Assembly: GCA_963841405.1 (NCBI GenBank)
Contig: CAWJCM010000002.1
Location: 1-64,000 of the forward strand
Direction of reading: 5' to 3'
DNA from: DATBLE01 sp963841405
GTDB lineage: Bacteria > Actinomycetota > Thermoleophilia > Gaiellales > Gaiellaceae
DNA: 64,000 bases
Every line of letters starts with the position of its first letter. The first letter of the stretch is position 1. The notes under the pieces were generated by a model. It had not been told where the DNA came from and did no database searches. It saw only the letters and a program-made list of their open reading frames with translations. Below, in pieces: positions 50,311 through 61,309 of this stretch. The position numbers were made by a program, and so were the translations under genes.

Positions 50311-52611
50311 GTGGTATCCGACAACGAGCAGACTGCCGTTGCCGAGCCGGTCAGGACCGGCCGCTTCAGCCGGGCGTTCGCCTGGCTGGTCGTCACCTTT
50401 GGCTGGCTGGTGGTGCCGGCCCTGTGTCTGGCGGCATTCGCCGCCTGGCAAGGCCTACCGGGGATCTCGACGCTGCCGACCTCCGGCGTGCAGGCCCTGC
50501 TGCCGAGCGAAACCTCGGCGGGGAAGGCCGAGCTCGAGGCAGACCGCCTGTTCGGCTCGGCGCTGCTGCCGCGGATCGCCGTGGTCCAGCGCAACCCGGA
50601 CGGCCTGCCCCTCGTCCAGCAGAGGCGGATCGTCGGACTCGCGGTTCGACTCGACCGCGGCAGGCTGCCCGGCTTCCCCGTCGGGTCGCGGGCGCTTCCC
50701 TACGTGAACCTGCTCGGCGTCGCGCCCGGCTCGCGCGAGCGGGGGACGACCGCGATCACCTACCTCGGGTTTCCCTCCGACCTCACGCCCAACCAGCAGG
50801 ACGAGCTCGCCCGGCGCTATGCCCGCGTGGTTTCGGTACCGGGAGCGCCCGCCGCCGCAACCGGGTTCATCCCGGGGTCGATCGCCCAGTCGGACGCGAT
50901 CGACCACGGGCTGGTCTGGGTGGAGATCGCGGCGATCCTCGTCGTCGCGGTGATCCTCGGCCTGTATCTGCGGTCGCTCGTCGCGCCGCTCGTCGCGCTC
51001 GGCGGGGCGGGGCTCGCGTACCTGCTCGCCATCCACGTGATGGCCTACCTGGCCGAGGTGTCCGGCCTCCAGGTCGAGCACGAGGTCGAGCCGATCGTCG
51101 TGGTGCTGCTGCTCGCGGTCGTCACCGACTACTCGGTGTTCTTCCTGTCGGGTATGCGCGCCCGGCTCCGGGTAGGAGAAGAGCCCGGGCCGGCGGCCCG
51201 TAACGCGACCGCCGAGATCCTGCCGATCGTCGTCACCGCAGGGCTGCTCGTCGCGGCCGGGCTCGCGACGCTGCGGCTGGCCGGCATCGGGTTCGTCCGA
51301 GCGCTCGGCCCGGCGATGGCGATCGTCGTGCTGGTCAGCCTGGCCGTCTCGATCCTGTTCGTGCCAGCGGCGATGGGGCTGCTCGGGCGGGCTGCGTTCT
51401 GGCCCGGGCTGTCGGACGAGCGGCTCGAGCCGCTGCTGACCCGGATGGGGGCGCGCGTGCGCAGTACGGTGGCCGCCGGGACGAGCAGGCGGCTCGGCGC
51501 CGTGCCGATGCTGGCGATCGCGGTGGTCGTGCTCGCCTTCGCCGCCACGGGCCTGGCGCGGCTGACGCTTGCCCTGACGCCGATCCGGGGGCTGGCCCGC
51601 GACGCGCCCGCCGCCGTTGCCGACCGCCAGGCGGCGCGCGGGTTCGCGGCCGGCATCGTCGCGCCGACCGAGCTGGTGCTGCGGGCCAACGGCATCGGCT
51701 TCCGGCGGAAAGCGCTAGGGGGGTTCGGGCGCAGCCTCTATGCCCAGCCGGGCGTCGGCGCCGTGATCGGCGCGGCGCTCCCGAACCTCCCCCGGCAGGC
51801 AAGAGCGGCGTTCCGGACGCCCGACGGCGGCGCGGTGCGCTACTTCATCGCCTTCGACCACCATCCGTACGGCTCGGCCGGGACCGACGACCTGCGCCGG
51901 CTCCAGGCCGCGGTCCCACGCCTGCTGGCGGCGGCCGGCCTGGGCGGGGCGACGGCCAGCTACGCGGGCGACACGGCGATGGCCGCCGAGACGATCGACC
52001 TGATCGGCCACGACCTGCTGGTGGTCGGGCTCGCCGCCATCCTGGTCAACCTGGTCGTGCTCGCATTGTTCCTCCGCTCCCTGGTCGCTCCGCTCCTGAT
52101 CGTCGCCACCAGCCTGCTGGGGATCGCCGCGACGCTCGGCCTGACCGCCTACTTCACCCGCCTGATCGTCGGCGACCCCGACGTCACGTACTACGTCCCG
52201 CTCGCGGTCGGGGTACTGCTGCTGTCGCTCGGCACCGACTACAACCTGTTCATCGTCGGACGCATCTGGCAGGAGTCGGACAGCCACGACATCGGCTCGG
52301 CGATCCGCTCAGCGGTTCCCCGCGCGGGGCGGGCGATCTCGATCGCGGCGCTCGCCCTGGCCGCGTCCTTCGCCACGCTGGCGATCGTGCCGATCGCGCC
52401 CTTCTGGTCGTTCGCGTTCGCGGTGTGCGCGGGCGTGCTGATCGACGCGTTCGTCGTGCGGACACTGATGATTCCCGCGCTGCTCGCCGCCTTCGGCGAG
52501 ACGAGCTGGTGGCCCGGCCGGCGCCGAGTCGAGCCTGCGTTCGCATCGGCGGCACCGAGCTCACAAGCCGACCCCGAAGGTCCAGATCCTGGACGGGGTC
52601 TGTCTTTGTAG
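50311..52611 (+). CDS. MMPL-family RND transporter
   Basis: 766 residues in two halves, each with one helix, a large extracytoplasmic domain and five more helices. VVVVLLLAVVTDYSVFFLSG in the first half and VGVLLLSLGTDYNLFIVGR in the second are the paired TDY motifs with the Asp-Tyr proton-relay residues of MmpL proteins. Likely exports lipids or other hydrophobic molecules. GTG start at 50311; no leaderless box is seen there. Confidence 0.9.
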   Translation: MVSDNEQTAVAEPVRTGRFSRAFAWLVVTFGWLVVPALCLAAFAAWQGLPGISTLPTSGVQALLPSETSAGKAELEADRLFGSALLPRIAVVQRNPDGLPLVQQRRIVGLAVRLDRGRLPGFPVGSRALPYVNLLGVAPGSRERGTTAITYLGFPSDLTPNQQDELARRYARVVSVPGAPAAATGFIPGSIAQSDAIDHGLVWVEIAAILVVAVILGLYLRSLVAPLVALGGAGLAYLLAIHVMAYLAEVSGLQVEHEVEPIVVVLLLAVVTDYSVFFLSGMRARLRVGEEPGPAARNATAEILPIVVTAGLLVAAGLATLRLAGIGFVRALGPAMAIVVLVSLAVSILFVPAAMGLLGRAAFWPGLSDERLEPLLTRMGARVRSTVAAGTSRRLGAVPMLAIAVVVLAFAATGLARLTLALTPIRGLARDAPAAVADRQAARGFAAGIVAPTELVLRANGIGFRRKALGGFGRSLYAQPGVGAVIGAALPNLPRQARAAFRTPDGGAVRYFIAFDHHPYGSAGTDDLRRLQAAVPRLLAAAGLGGATASYAGDTAMAAETIDLIGHDLLVVGLAAILVNLVVLALFLRSLVAPLLIVATSLLGIAATLGLTAYFTRLIVGDPDVTYYVPLAVGVLLLSLGTDYNLFIVGRIWQESDSHDIGSAIRSAVPRAGRAISIAALALAASFATLAIVPIAPFWSFAFAVCAGVLIDAFVVRTLMIPALLAAFGETSWWPGRRRVEPAFASAAPSSQADPEGPDPGRGLSL

Positions 52612-52627
52612 GCGCGGAGCCGAGAGG

Positions 52628-52698
52628 CTGCGGGGCAGGGATTCGAACCCCAACTTCTCGGTCCAGAGCCGAGCGTCCTACCATTAGACGACCCCGCA
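52628..52698 (-). tRNA. tRNA-Gln (anticodon CTG)
   Basis: 71 nt including a G discriminator. Acceptor TGCGGGG/CCCCGCA with the U1-A72 pair typical of tRNA-Gln, anticodon stem CTCGG/CCGAG around loop CTCTGGA (anticodon CTG), T-arm TGGGG/CCCTG-like with GTTCGAAT. CCA not encoded. Confidence 0.93.
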
Positions 52699-52731
52699 AC
52701 GGGCCGCCGGCAATTGTAGCCGCGTCTACCG

Positions 52732-53610
52732 CTAGGTCTCGAGCCGGTAGATCGGGACGAGGCGCTTCTCCGCCTCGGTGTCGATGTGGGCGATCACCTC
52801 GACGTAGGGCTCGAGCCCCGAGCCGCGGAGCTTCGCCTTCAGCAGGCCGTCGACCTGGTAGAGCCCGGCCGAGTTGTTCATCACGATCTCGATCTTGATC
52901 GGCTTCTGCTCGCCGTCCGAGATGTTCACGTCGTCGATCGCGGCCGCCGAGAGGGAGTGCATCGAGACCCGCCCCTTCTCGAACGGAATCCGTGACCGGC
53001 CCTGGGCCATGTCCAGCGCGTCGGCGACGCGGACGACGCCTGCCTCGAGCGAGAACGGCTCACCGCCCGAGCGGTGCGAGATGATCGCCTGCAGGACCTC
53101 GGAGGTGATCACGGTCAGCTCGGGCTCCTCGTAGATCCCGTCCAGCAGCTTGCGGATCTCCGGCTCGACCAGGAAGAGGCTGAACTCCTCGTGTCCTTCC
53201 CGGTGGATGGACATGCCGACGTCGTGGAGGAGCGCGCCGAGGACGACCACGACCTCGGCGTCGTCGCTCGTCATGTTGAAGTCGCGCACGACCGACGGCT
53301 CGATGTGGTGCTTGGTCAGCTGGCGCAGGAGCTTCAGCGCGATGTTGGTGACGATCTGGATGTGCACCCACGAGTGGTCGTTGATCTCCATCCGCACGGT
53401 CGCGTTCACGTTCGCGACGTGCCACCAGCCCTTCAGCCGCCGGTCGTCGTTCACCCGCTCGAGCAGCGTGCGCAGCTTCCGGTTGGCGCGCTCGGGCGCA
53501 TGGACGCGCATCTGGTCGACCGCCTCGGCGGGGGCGAGGCGGGTCACCTTCTCGGCCTGCTCCGAGACCGGCTGCTCGATTCGCTCTTCGGTCTGCTTGT
53601 CCAGCGCCAT
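52732..53610 (-). CDS. HD-domain phosphohydrolase-like protein
   Basis: 292 residues. The HD signature is in VVVVLGALLHDVGMSIHREGH, with an upstream His in NDHSWVHIQIV and a downstream His in QAIISHRSGG. The C-terminal part (EIVMNNSAGLYQVDGLLKAK and on) is a small beta domain. HD proteins hydrolyse phosphate esters; the substrate, such as a nucleotide or cyclic nucleotide, cannot be told. TAGAGT lies 10 nt before the ATG. Divergent from the ABC gene. Confidence 0.82.
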   Translation of the reverse strand: MALDKQTEERIEQPVSEQAEKVTRLAPAEAVDQMRVHAPERANRKLRTLLERVNDDRRLKGWWHVANVNATVRMEINDHSWVHIQIVTNIALKLLRQLTKHHIEPSVVRDFNMTSDDAEVVVVLGALLHDVGMSIHREGHEEFSLFLVEPEIRKLLDGIYEEPELTVITSEVLQAIISHRSGGEPFSLEAGVVRVADALDMAQGRSRIPFEKGRVSMHSLSAAAIDDVNISDGEQKPIKIEIVMNNSAGLYQVDGLLKAKLRGSGLEPYVEVIAHIDTEAEKRLVPIYRLET

Positions 53611-53664
53611 GCTCGCCTGGACTCTACTCGGCACCGCCTGGACGGCATGCGACCCCGCTTTGGA

Positions 53665-53670
53665 TAGCGT
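53665..53670 (+). promoter_or_regulatory. -10 box TAGCGT of the ABC-2 ATPase gene (leaderless)
   Basis: TAGCGT ends 6 nt before ATG 53677. Confidence 0.55.
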
Positions 53671-53676
53671 GGAGCG

Positions 53677-54639
53677 ATGTCCCGGGAGCTCGCGATCGAG
53701 GCGACCGGCCTGCGGAAGCGCTACGGCGGCGTGGTCGCGCTCGACGGTGTGGACCTGGCGGCCGAGCAGGGGATCGTCCTCGGGTTGCTCGGCCCGAACG
53801 GCGCCGGCAAGACGACCGCGGTACGGATCCTGACGACGCTGCTCGCTCCCGACGAGGGGACGGCGCGGGTGGCCGGGGTCGACGTCCTCCGCGAGCCGGC
53901 ACGGCTCCGCGAGCGGGTCGGGCTCGCCGGGCAGTACGCGGCGGTCGACGAGAATCTCACCGGGTTCGAGAACCTGGAAATGGTCGGACGGCTCTACCAC
54001 CTGAGTCGCGGCGACGCCCGCGGCCGGGCACGAGAGCTGCTCGCCGAGTTCGACCTCTCGGATGCCGGCAGCCGCCTCGTGGGGACGTACTCGGGCGGGA
54101 TGCGGCGCCGGCTCGACCTGGCCGCCGCGCTCGTCGCGCGCCCGCCCGTGCTGTTCCTCGACGAGCCGACGACGGGCCTCGACCCGCGTGGCCGGCTGGC
54201 GCTCTGGGACACGATCGAGGGGCTCGTCTCGGGCGGCGTGACGGTGCTGCTCACCACCCAGTACCTGGACGAGGCCGAGCGGTTGGCCGATCGGATCGTC
54301 GTCATCGACCACGGCCGCGTGATCGCGGAGGGGACGTCGAGCGAGCTGAAGGCCGACATCGGCGGGGAGCAACTCGAGGTCCGGCTGGCTGACCGCTCCC
54401 AGGGCGAGCGGGCGCTTGCGGCGCTGTCGCCGTTGGCGTGCGGAACTCCTGCGCTGCAGGACTCGACCCTGCGCGTGCCCCTCCGCGAGCGCAAGGGTGC
54501 GATCGCCGAGGCAGTCCGGCGCCTCGATTCGAGCGAAGTCGGGATCGACGACCTCGTCATCGTGAGCCCGACGCTCGACGACGTCTTCCTGCAGCTGACC
54601 GGCCACGGCGCCGAGTCGGACGAGGAGGCCGAGCCGTGA
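53677..54639 (+). CDS. ABC transporter ATPase, daunorubicin-resistance (DrrA) type
   Basis: 320 residues. Walker A GPNGAGKTTAVRIL, signature YSGGMRRRLDLAAAL, Walker B VLFLDEPTTGLDP, followed by a C-terminal domain of about 100 residues typical of DrrA-like exporters. It powers the permease encoded next (GTGA overlap). Substrate could be a drug, lipid or polyketide. Leaderless. Confidence 0.92.
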   Translation: MSRELAIEATGLRKRYGGVVALDGVDLAAEQGIVLGLLGPNGAGKTTAVRILTTLLAPDEGTARVAGVDVLREPARLRERVGLAGQYAAVDENLTGFENLEMVGRLYHLSRGDARGRARELLAEFDLSDAGSRLVGTYSGGMRRRLDLAAALVARPPVLFLDEPTTGLDPRGRLALWDTIEGLVSGGVTVLLTTQYLDEAERLADRIVVIDHGRVIAEGTSSELKADIGGEQLEVRLADRSQGERALAALSPLACGTPALQDSTLRVPLRERKGAIAEAVRRLDSSEVGIDDLVIVSPTLDDVFLQLTGHGAESDEEAEP

Positions 54640-55409
54640 CCAGCCTCGCCTACGCCGTCTCGGACACGCTCGTGCTGGCGAAGCGGAGCCTGCTCAGGAT
54701 TCCGCGGCAGCCGGACCTGCTGATCGGCTTCACCGTCCAGCCGATCATGTTCGTGCTGCTGTTCGTCTACGTCTTCGGCGGCGCGATCTCGACGCCGGGC
54801 CTCGACTACGTCGACTACCTGATCCCGGGGATCATCGTGCAGTCGATGACCTTCGGCGGCTTCGTCACCGCTCTGGGGCTGGCCGAGGATTTGAAGAAGG
54901 GGCTGATCGACCGCTTCCGCTCCCTGCCGATGGCGCGCGCCGCGGTGCTCACCGGCCGTACCCTCGCCGACGGGGCGACCAACGTCGTGCAGCTCGCCGT
55001 GATGCTCGGGGTCGGGTTCGCGGTCGGCTTCCGCTTCTCTACCGACGCGGCGGAGGTCGTCGCCGGCATCGCGCTGTGTCTGCTGATCGGCTACGCCTTC
55101 TCGTGGGTGTTCGCCTTCATCGGCCTGACCGCCTCTTCCCCGGAGGCGGCGAACGCCTACGGCTTCGTGTTCCTCTTCCCGCTCACGTTCGTCTCCTCCG
55201 CCTTCGTGCCGGTGGCCTCGATGCCGGACTGGCTGCAGCCGGTGGCGGAGCACAATCCGTTCACCAACATGGTCAACGCGGTCCGGGCGCTGTTCGTCGG
55301 GACTCCGGCAGGCAACCAGATCTGGCTCGCGGTCGTCTGGTCGCTGGCGATCGTCGTCGGCTTCGGATTGCTCGCGGTCTGGCGCTACCGGCACGCCGTC
55401 GGGCGCTGA
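54636..55409 (+). CDS. ABC-2 type permease (DrrB-like)
   Basis: 257 residues with six membrane helices: LLIGFTVQPIMFVLLFVYVF first, then the ABC-2 signature YLIPGIIVQSMTFGG and LIDRFRSLPMARAAVL, and FLFPLTFVSSAFVPVASMP near the end. Partner of the preceding ATPase, translated by coupling. Ends 11 nt before the convergent exporter gene. Confidence 0.9.
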   Translation: MTSLAYAVSDTLVLAKRSLLRIPRQPDLLIGFTVQPIMFVLLFVYVFGGAISTPGLDYVDYLIPGIIVQSMTFGGFVTALGLAEDLKKGLIDRFRSLPMARAAVLTGRTLADGATNVVQLAVMLGVGFAVGFRFSTDAAEVVAGIALCLLIGYAFSWVFAFIGLTASSPEAANAYGFVFLFPLTFVSSAFVPVASMPDWLQPVAEHNPFTNMVNAVRALFVGTPAGNQIWLAVVWSLAIVVGFGLLAVWRYRHAVGR

Positions 55410-55420
55410 GGAGACTGCCG

Positions 55421-57226
55421 TCAGGCGACGTCGGCCGCCCAGTCGCCGTACAGGCTGGTGTAGAGCCCACGGCGTGCGAGCAGCTGGTCGTGCGAGCCCT
55501 GCTCGACGATGCGGCCGTGCTCGAGGACGACGATCAGGTCGGCCTCGCGAATCGTCGACAGGCGGTGCGCGATGATGAACGCCGTCCGGCCGGCCAGGAG
55601 CTTGCGCAGCGCGACCTCGATGCGGCGCTCCGTGCCGATGTCGACGGACGAGGTCGCCTCGTCGAGCACGAGGATGCTCGGGTCGGCCAGGAGCGCCCTC
55701 GCGAACGCGACCAGCTGGCGCTGTCCGACCGACAGGCGCGACCCGCGTTCGCCCAGCTCGGTGTGGTAGCCGTCCTCCAGGTCGCGGATGAAGTCGTCGG
55801 CGCCGACCGCCGTCGCCGCGGCGACCAGCTGATCATCGCTCGCGGCGGGGCGCCCGAACGCGATGTTCTCGCGCACCGATCCGGCGAACAGGAACCCCTC
55901 CTGCGGGACGACGCCGAGCTGATGCCGCAGCGAAGCCTGGGTGACGTGCCGCAGGTCGGCGCCGTCGAGCGTGATCCGGCCCTGCGTGGGGTCGTAGAAG
56001 CGGGCGAGCAGCTTCGCGATCGTCGACTTGCCCGCGCCCGTGTGCCCCACGAGGGCGACGGTCGTGCCGGCGGGAACGTCGAGATCGATCCCGTGCAACA
56101 CCTCGTCGCCGCGGCCGTAAGCGAAGCGGACGCCCTCGAAGCGGACGTCGCCGGCCAGGTGCCCGAGGTCGCGCGCGCCGGGCTCGTCCACCACCTGGGG
56201 CTGCTCGGCCAGCAAGTCGTTGATCTTGTCCAGCGCGGCTGTGGCGGAGAGGAACGTCCCGTAGAGCTGCGAGAGCTGCTGTACCGGGTCGAAGAAGTTC
56301 TGCACGTAGAGCATGAACGCGAACAGCGTCCCGATCTCGACTGCCCCGTCGAAGTACAGGTGGCCGCCGTAGCCGAGCACGATCGCGAGCGCCACCGTCG
56401 AGAGCAGGTCGACGAAGGGGAAGTACCACCCGCTGAGCACCACCGTCTGCTGGTTCGACTGGCGGTAGCGCTCGCTGACCTCCCGGAAGTTCCGGATGTT
56501 GACCTGCTCGCGCGTGAAGGCCTGGACGACCCGCATGCCGGCGATGTCCTCGGCCAGGGTCGCGGTCACGAGCCCGAGGCGCTCCCGCACCGCCCGGTAG
56601 GCGCGCGTCGAGTAGCGGCGGAACAGCACCGTGCCGACGCTCATCACCGGGATCACCGCCAGCGTCGCCAGCGCGAGCCTCCAGTCGAGGATGAACAGCA
56701 GGATCGCGGTCCCGACGAGCGTGAGCGTGCTCTGGACGAGCGTCGAGATCCCGTCGGTGACGAGCTGGTCGAGCGCCTCGACGTCGTTCGTCAGCCGACT
56801 GATGATCACGCCGGCGCGGTTTCGCTCGTAGAAGCCGAGGGACAGGCCCTGCAGGTGGTCGAAGAGCGTCGTGCGCAGGTCGGCCAGCATGCGCTCGCCC
56901 ACCCAGCCGGTCAGGTACGTCTGCGCGTACGTCATGCCCCAGTTCGCGAGCCCGGCGAAGAGGAAGAGCGTGACGATCAGGTAGAGCTTGCCGCCGGCGT
57001 CGCCGTTCACCGCGTCGTCGAGCGCGAACTTGGCCAGAAACGGCGGCGTGAGCGCAATCCCCGTCGCCAGCAGGAGCGTGAGCAGAGAGAGGAGCGCCCG
57101 ACCGCGGTAGGGCGTGACGAGCCGCCCGAGGGTCGAGAAGCGTCGCCGCGTCTGCTTCCACGACCAGTCCCGCACGCGGACGCCGCGCTCCTGCAGCAAA
57201 TGGCTGCCGGGCTGGTGCACCCTCAT
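55421..57226 (-). CDS. ABC exporter half-transporter (subunit B of a heterodimer)
   Basis: 601 residues from ATG 57226 (MRVHQPGSHLLQERG), with GGAGGGG about 10 nt upstream. Six helices fused to an ATPase: Walker A GHTGAGKSTIAKLL, signature LSVGQRQLVAF (Val in place of the second Gly), Walker B ILVLDEATSSVD with catalytic Glu. With the upstream gene it should form a type IV exporter in which only one ATP site is fully active. Substrate unknown. Confidence 0.92.
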   Translation of the reverse strand: MRVHQPGSHLLQERGVRVRDWSWKQTRRRFSTLGRLVTPYRGRALLSLLTLLLATGIALTPPFLAKFALDDAVNGDAGGKLYLIVTLFLFAGLANWGMTYAQTYLTGWVGERMLADLRTTLFDHLQGLSLGFYERNRAGVIISRLTNDVEALDQLVTDGISTLVQSTLTLVGTAILLFILDWRLALATLAVIPVMSVGTVLFRRYSTRAYRAVRERLGLVTATLAEDIAGMRVVQAFTREQVNIRNFREVSERYRQSNQQTVVLSGWYFPFVDLLSTVALAIVLGYGGHLYFDGAVEIGTLFAFMLYVQNFFDPVQQLSQLYGTFLSATAALDKINDLLAEQPQVVDEPGARDLGHLAGDVRFEGVRFAYGRGDEVLHGIDLDVPAGTTVALVGHTGAGKSTIAKLLARFYDPTQGRITLDGADLRHVTQASLRHQLGVVPQEGFLFAGSVRENIAFGRPAASDDQLVAAATAVGADDFIRDLEDGYHTELGERGSRLSVGQRQLVAFARALLADPSILVLDEATSSVDIGTERRIEVALRKLLAGRTAFIIAHRLSTIREADLIVVLEHGRIVEQGSHDQLLARRGLYTSLYGDWAADVA

Positions 57227-57269
57227 GCGCCCAGCCCCTCCGGCCGAGTCGGTCGCGACCGTGTCCAGT

Positions 57270-57298
57270 CCGCACCCCCACCCGATGGGTGGGGAGCC
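57270..57298 (-). repeat. Hairpin repeat, copy 2 (CCCCACCC/GGGTGGGG)
   Basis: CCCCACCC-atc-GGGTGGGG at 57276-57294 followed by GTGCGG on the minus strand; near-identical to 26577-26604. It lies about 50 nt upstream of the exporter start. Confidence 0.6.
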
Positions 57299-57391
57299 GG
57301 CCCGCCGCCCTCGGCGTCGACGATATCGGGCAGCGGCGCGCGTGCCTGTGTCGAATCTGCATCTATTTCGCACGGGGGGGAGGCGGTGATC

Positions 57392-57553
57392 GTGAGCCTG
57401 CGCGAGGGCCAGGCGGCCGTGAGCCGGGGCGGGGGCCAGGCGGCCTCGAGTTGGCGCGGTGGCGAGGTAGTCGTGAATTTGCGCGGAGGCCGAGGGGCGG
57501 TGAGCCGGTGTCGAGGCCGCCCGCACGTGAGGTCGCCCGGCGGCGAGCCAGTC
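57392..57553. repeat. Six degenerate 27-bp tandem units between the two ABC exporter genes
   Basis: Six consecutive 27-nt blocks, most starting GTGAG and carrying GCGCGGAGGCC-like centres; the first two differ at about four positions. On the minus strand they encode 9-residue periodicity (AWPPPRLTA, AWPSRRLTI, PRPPRKFTT), but no gene start or stop signal frames it. The surrounding 349-nt gap otherwise holds only the hairpin repeat. Confidence 0.7.
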
Positions 57554-57575
57554 GCAGCGTGTGGTTGCGACGTCG

Positions 57576-59366
<1,791 letters not shown>

Positions 59367-59372
59367 GCTCGA

Positions 59373-59378
59373 AACTTA
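59373..59378 (-). promoter_or_regulatory. -10 box TAAGTT of the ABC exporter gene (leaderless)
   Basis: TAAGTT on the minus strand, 6 nt before ATG 59366, in a 17-bp gap shared with the divergent gene, whose own box is not clear. Confidence 0.5.
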
Positions 59379-59383
59379 GCCAC

Positions 59384-60721
59384 GTGGTGGTACCCGAGAC
59401 CCGCTACGCCCGGAGCGGCGACGTGTCGATCGCCTACCAGGTCTGGGGCGACGGCCCGTTCGACCTCGTCTTCGTGCCCGGCGCGGTCACCAACGTCGAC
59501 CTGCTCCCGGACAACCCGCGCTACGCAGCGTTCTTCGGGCGGCTGGCGGAGTTCTCGCGGCTGATCCTCCTCGACAAGCGCGGGATGGGTGCATCGGACC
59601 GAAGCGTCGGGATCGCCGATCTCGAGACCCGAATGGACGACGTCCGAGCGGTCATGGACGCGGTCGAATGCGAGCGTGCCGCGGTGGTCGGCTCTTCCGA
59701 AGGAGGACCGATGAGCATCCTGTTCGCGGCCACCTACCCCGAGCGAACTCGGGCCCTTGTCGTCTACGGCTCCCTGGCGCGCTTCACACGGGCACCCGGC
59801 TATCCCTGGGGGCCTACCCATGACGAGCAGGTGCGCGAAGCCAAGGCGGACGCGGACCGCTGGGGAACAGCCGAGCTCGCACGCGAGATGCTCGGTTCCG
59901 AGGCGGCCGAGGAAGAGGTACAGGTGGCTGCCCGGCGCCATCGGCTGAGCGCAACGCCGAAGGACATCGAGGTGCTCGGCAAGATGAACGCCGAGATCGA
60001 CGTCCGGGACGTGCTGCCCACGATCCGCGTCCCGACGCTGGTCGTGCACCGCGCCGAGGACCACATCCCGATCGAGGGGGCGCGATGGATGGCCCGTCAG
60101 ATTCCCGGGGCCCGCTTCGTCGAGCTCCCGGGCGGCCCGCACTTCCCCCAGCTGGGTGACACCGCGTCGGTCGTGCAAGCGATCGAGACCTTCCTCGTCC
60201 CGATCTGCACAGCGCCGGCGGCAGAGCCCGAGCCCGAGAGCGTGCTTGCGACCGTTCTCTTCACCGACATCGTCGGCTCGACGGCGAAGGCGGCCGAGCT
60301 GGGAGATCGAGGTTGGCGCGAGATGCTCGAGCAGCACCATGCTTGCATCAGGCGGGAGCTCACCCGGTATCGCGGCGTAGAGCTCGACACCGCAGGTGAC
60401 GGCTTCTTTGCACGTTTCGACGGACCCGCGCGGGCGATCCGCTGCGCCTGCTCGATCGCCGCCGAGGTGCGCGAACTGGGGATCGAAGTCCGCGCCGGCC
60501 TGCACACGGGCGAGTGCGAGGTTCTGGACAACAAGATCGCGGGCATCGCCGTGGCGATCGGGGCGCGCGTGGCCGCGAAGGCCCGCGCGGGCGAGGTACT
60601 CGTGTCCCAGACCGTGAAGGATCTGGTCGCCGGCTCGGGCATCGTCTTCGGTGACCGTGGGACCACCGAGTTGAAGGGCGTGCCCGGCGAGTGGCGGCTA
60701 TTCACGGTCGAGAGCGTCTAA
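59384..60721 (+). CDS. Alpha/beta hydrolase fused to class III adenylate/guanylate cyclase domain
   Basis: 445 residues. N-terminal hydrolase: nucleophile elbow VVGSSEGGPMS with Ser, FVELPGGPHFPQ carrying the late His, and DLVFVPGAV near the oxyanion hole. C-terminal cyclase: TVLFTDIVGSTAKAAELGD with the first metal Asp, ELDTAGDGFFARFD with the second, HTGECEV, and GIAVAIGARVAAKARAGEV as the helix with the transition-state residues. Hydrolase-cyclase fusions are frequent in Actinobacteria; the hydrolase is thought to sense a small molecule. Start GTG 59384 or 59387. Confidence 0.88.
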   Translation: MVVPETRYARSGDVSIAYQVWGDGPFDLVFVPGAVTNVDLLPDNPRYAAFFGRLAEFSRLILLDKRGMGASDRSVGIADLETRMDDVRAVMDAVECERAAVVGSSEGGPMSILFAATYPERTRALVVYGSLARFTRAPGYPWGPTHDEQVREAKADADRWGTAELAREMLGSEAAEEEVQVAARRHRLSATPKDIEVLGKMNAEIDVRDVLPTIRVPTLVVHRAEDHIPIEGARWMARQIPGARFVELPGGPHFPQLGDTASVVQAIETFLVPICTAPAAEPEPESVLATVLFTDIVGSTAKAAELGDRGWREMLEQHHACIRRELTRYRGVELDTAGDGFFARFDGPARAIRCACSIAAEVRELGIEVRAGLHTGECEVLDNKIAGIAVAIGARVAAKARAGEVLVSQTVKDLVAGSGIVFGDRGTTELKGVPGEWRLFTVESV

Positions 60722-61309
60722 CCGCGCCCGGATCAGGGCAAGCGCGGTGTCGAGGCCGGCGCGGTTCACCGGCTCGTTCAGCCAGCGGCTGACGCCGGAC
60801 GGGTGGGGCAGGGGGATCACGGTCGCGCTCGCGTGCTCGAAGGCCGAACCGATGCATTCCGCCAGACTCCGCCCGGGCACGAACCGGCGAATCGCGAGAC
60901 CGCCGACCGCCACGATCAGCGCCGGGCGGAGCAGGCGCAGCTCCCACTCGAACCAGAACGAGCAGAGCTCCCGCTCGCGCGGCGTGGGCACGCGGTCACC
61001 GGATCCCGACAGCGAGCGGCCCGGGTAGCAGCGCGTGACCGAGGCGCAATAGAAGGTCCGGTAGAAGGCGTCCTCGTCGAGGTCGAGCCAGCGGCGCAGC
61101 GTGTGTCCGGCCCGGCCGCGCCACGGCCGCCGCTCCTCGCCCTCGACGATCCCCGGCGCCTGGCCGTACACGTAGGCGCGCTGGCCCTCGTGGCCCTCGA
61201 GCACCGGGCGGGATTCGAGCGGGAAGCCCGCCTCGGCGCAGGCGCGGCAGCGCCCGTTGTCGCGCTGGAGCGAGGTCAGCGAGCGGTACGCCGCGCGGCG
61301 TCGCGTCAC
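60698..61309 (-). CDS. Uracil-DNA glycosylase superfamily protein (family 4/5-like)
   Basis: 203 residues. Catalytic motif YVYGQAPGIVEGEE with PWRGRAGHTLRRWL, central TFYCASVTRCYPGRS and IVAVGGLAIRRF, and PLPHPSGVSRWLN as the C-terminal motif. Cys in CRACAEAG plus the two in YCASVTRC fit the Fe-S cluster of these families. It removes uracil or deaminated bases from DNA. The GTG is shared with the stop of the methyltransferase gene (TAGTG). It overlaps the fusion gene tail to tail by 24 nt. Confidence 0.85.
   Translation of the reverse strand: MTRRRAAYRSLTSLQRDNGRCRACAEAGFPLESRPVLEGHEGQRAYVYGQAPGIVEGEERRPWRGRAGHTLRRWLDLDEDAFYRTFYCASVTRCYPGRSLSGSGDRVPTPRERELCSFWFEWELRLLRPALIVAVGGLAIRRFVPGRSLAECIGSAFEHASATVIPLPHPSGVSRWLNEPVNRAGLDTALALIRARLDALDRE

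Noticed and set aside
57227..57526. N-terminal extension of the ABC exporter through the repeats
   Set aside because: Low-complexity Arg/Ala/His repeats with no conserved start; ATG 57226 has a Shine-Dalgarno and gives the family length.
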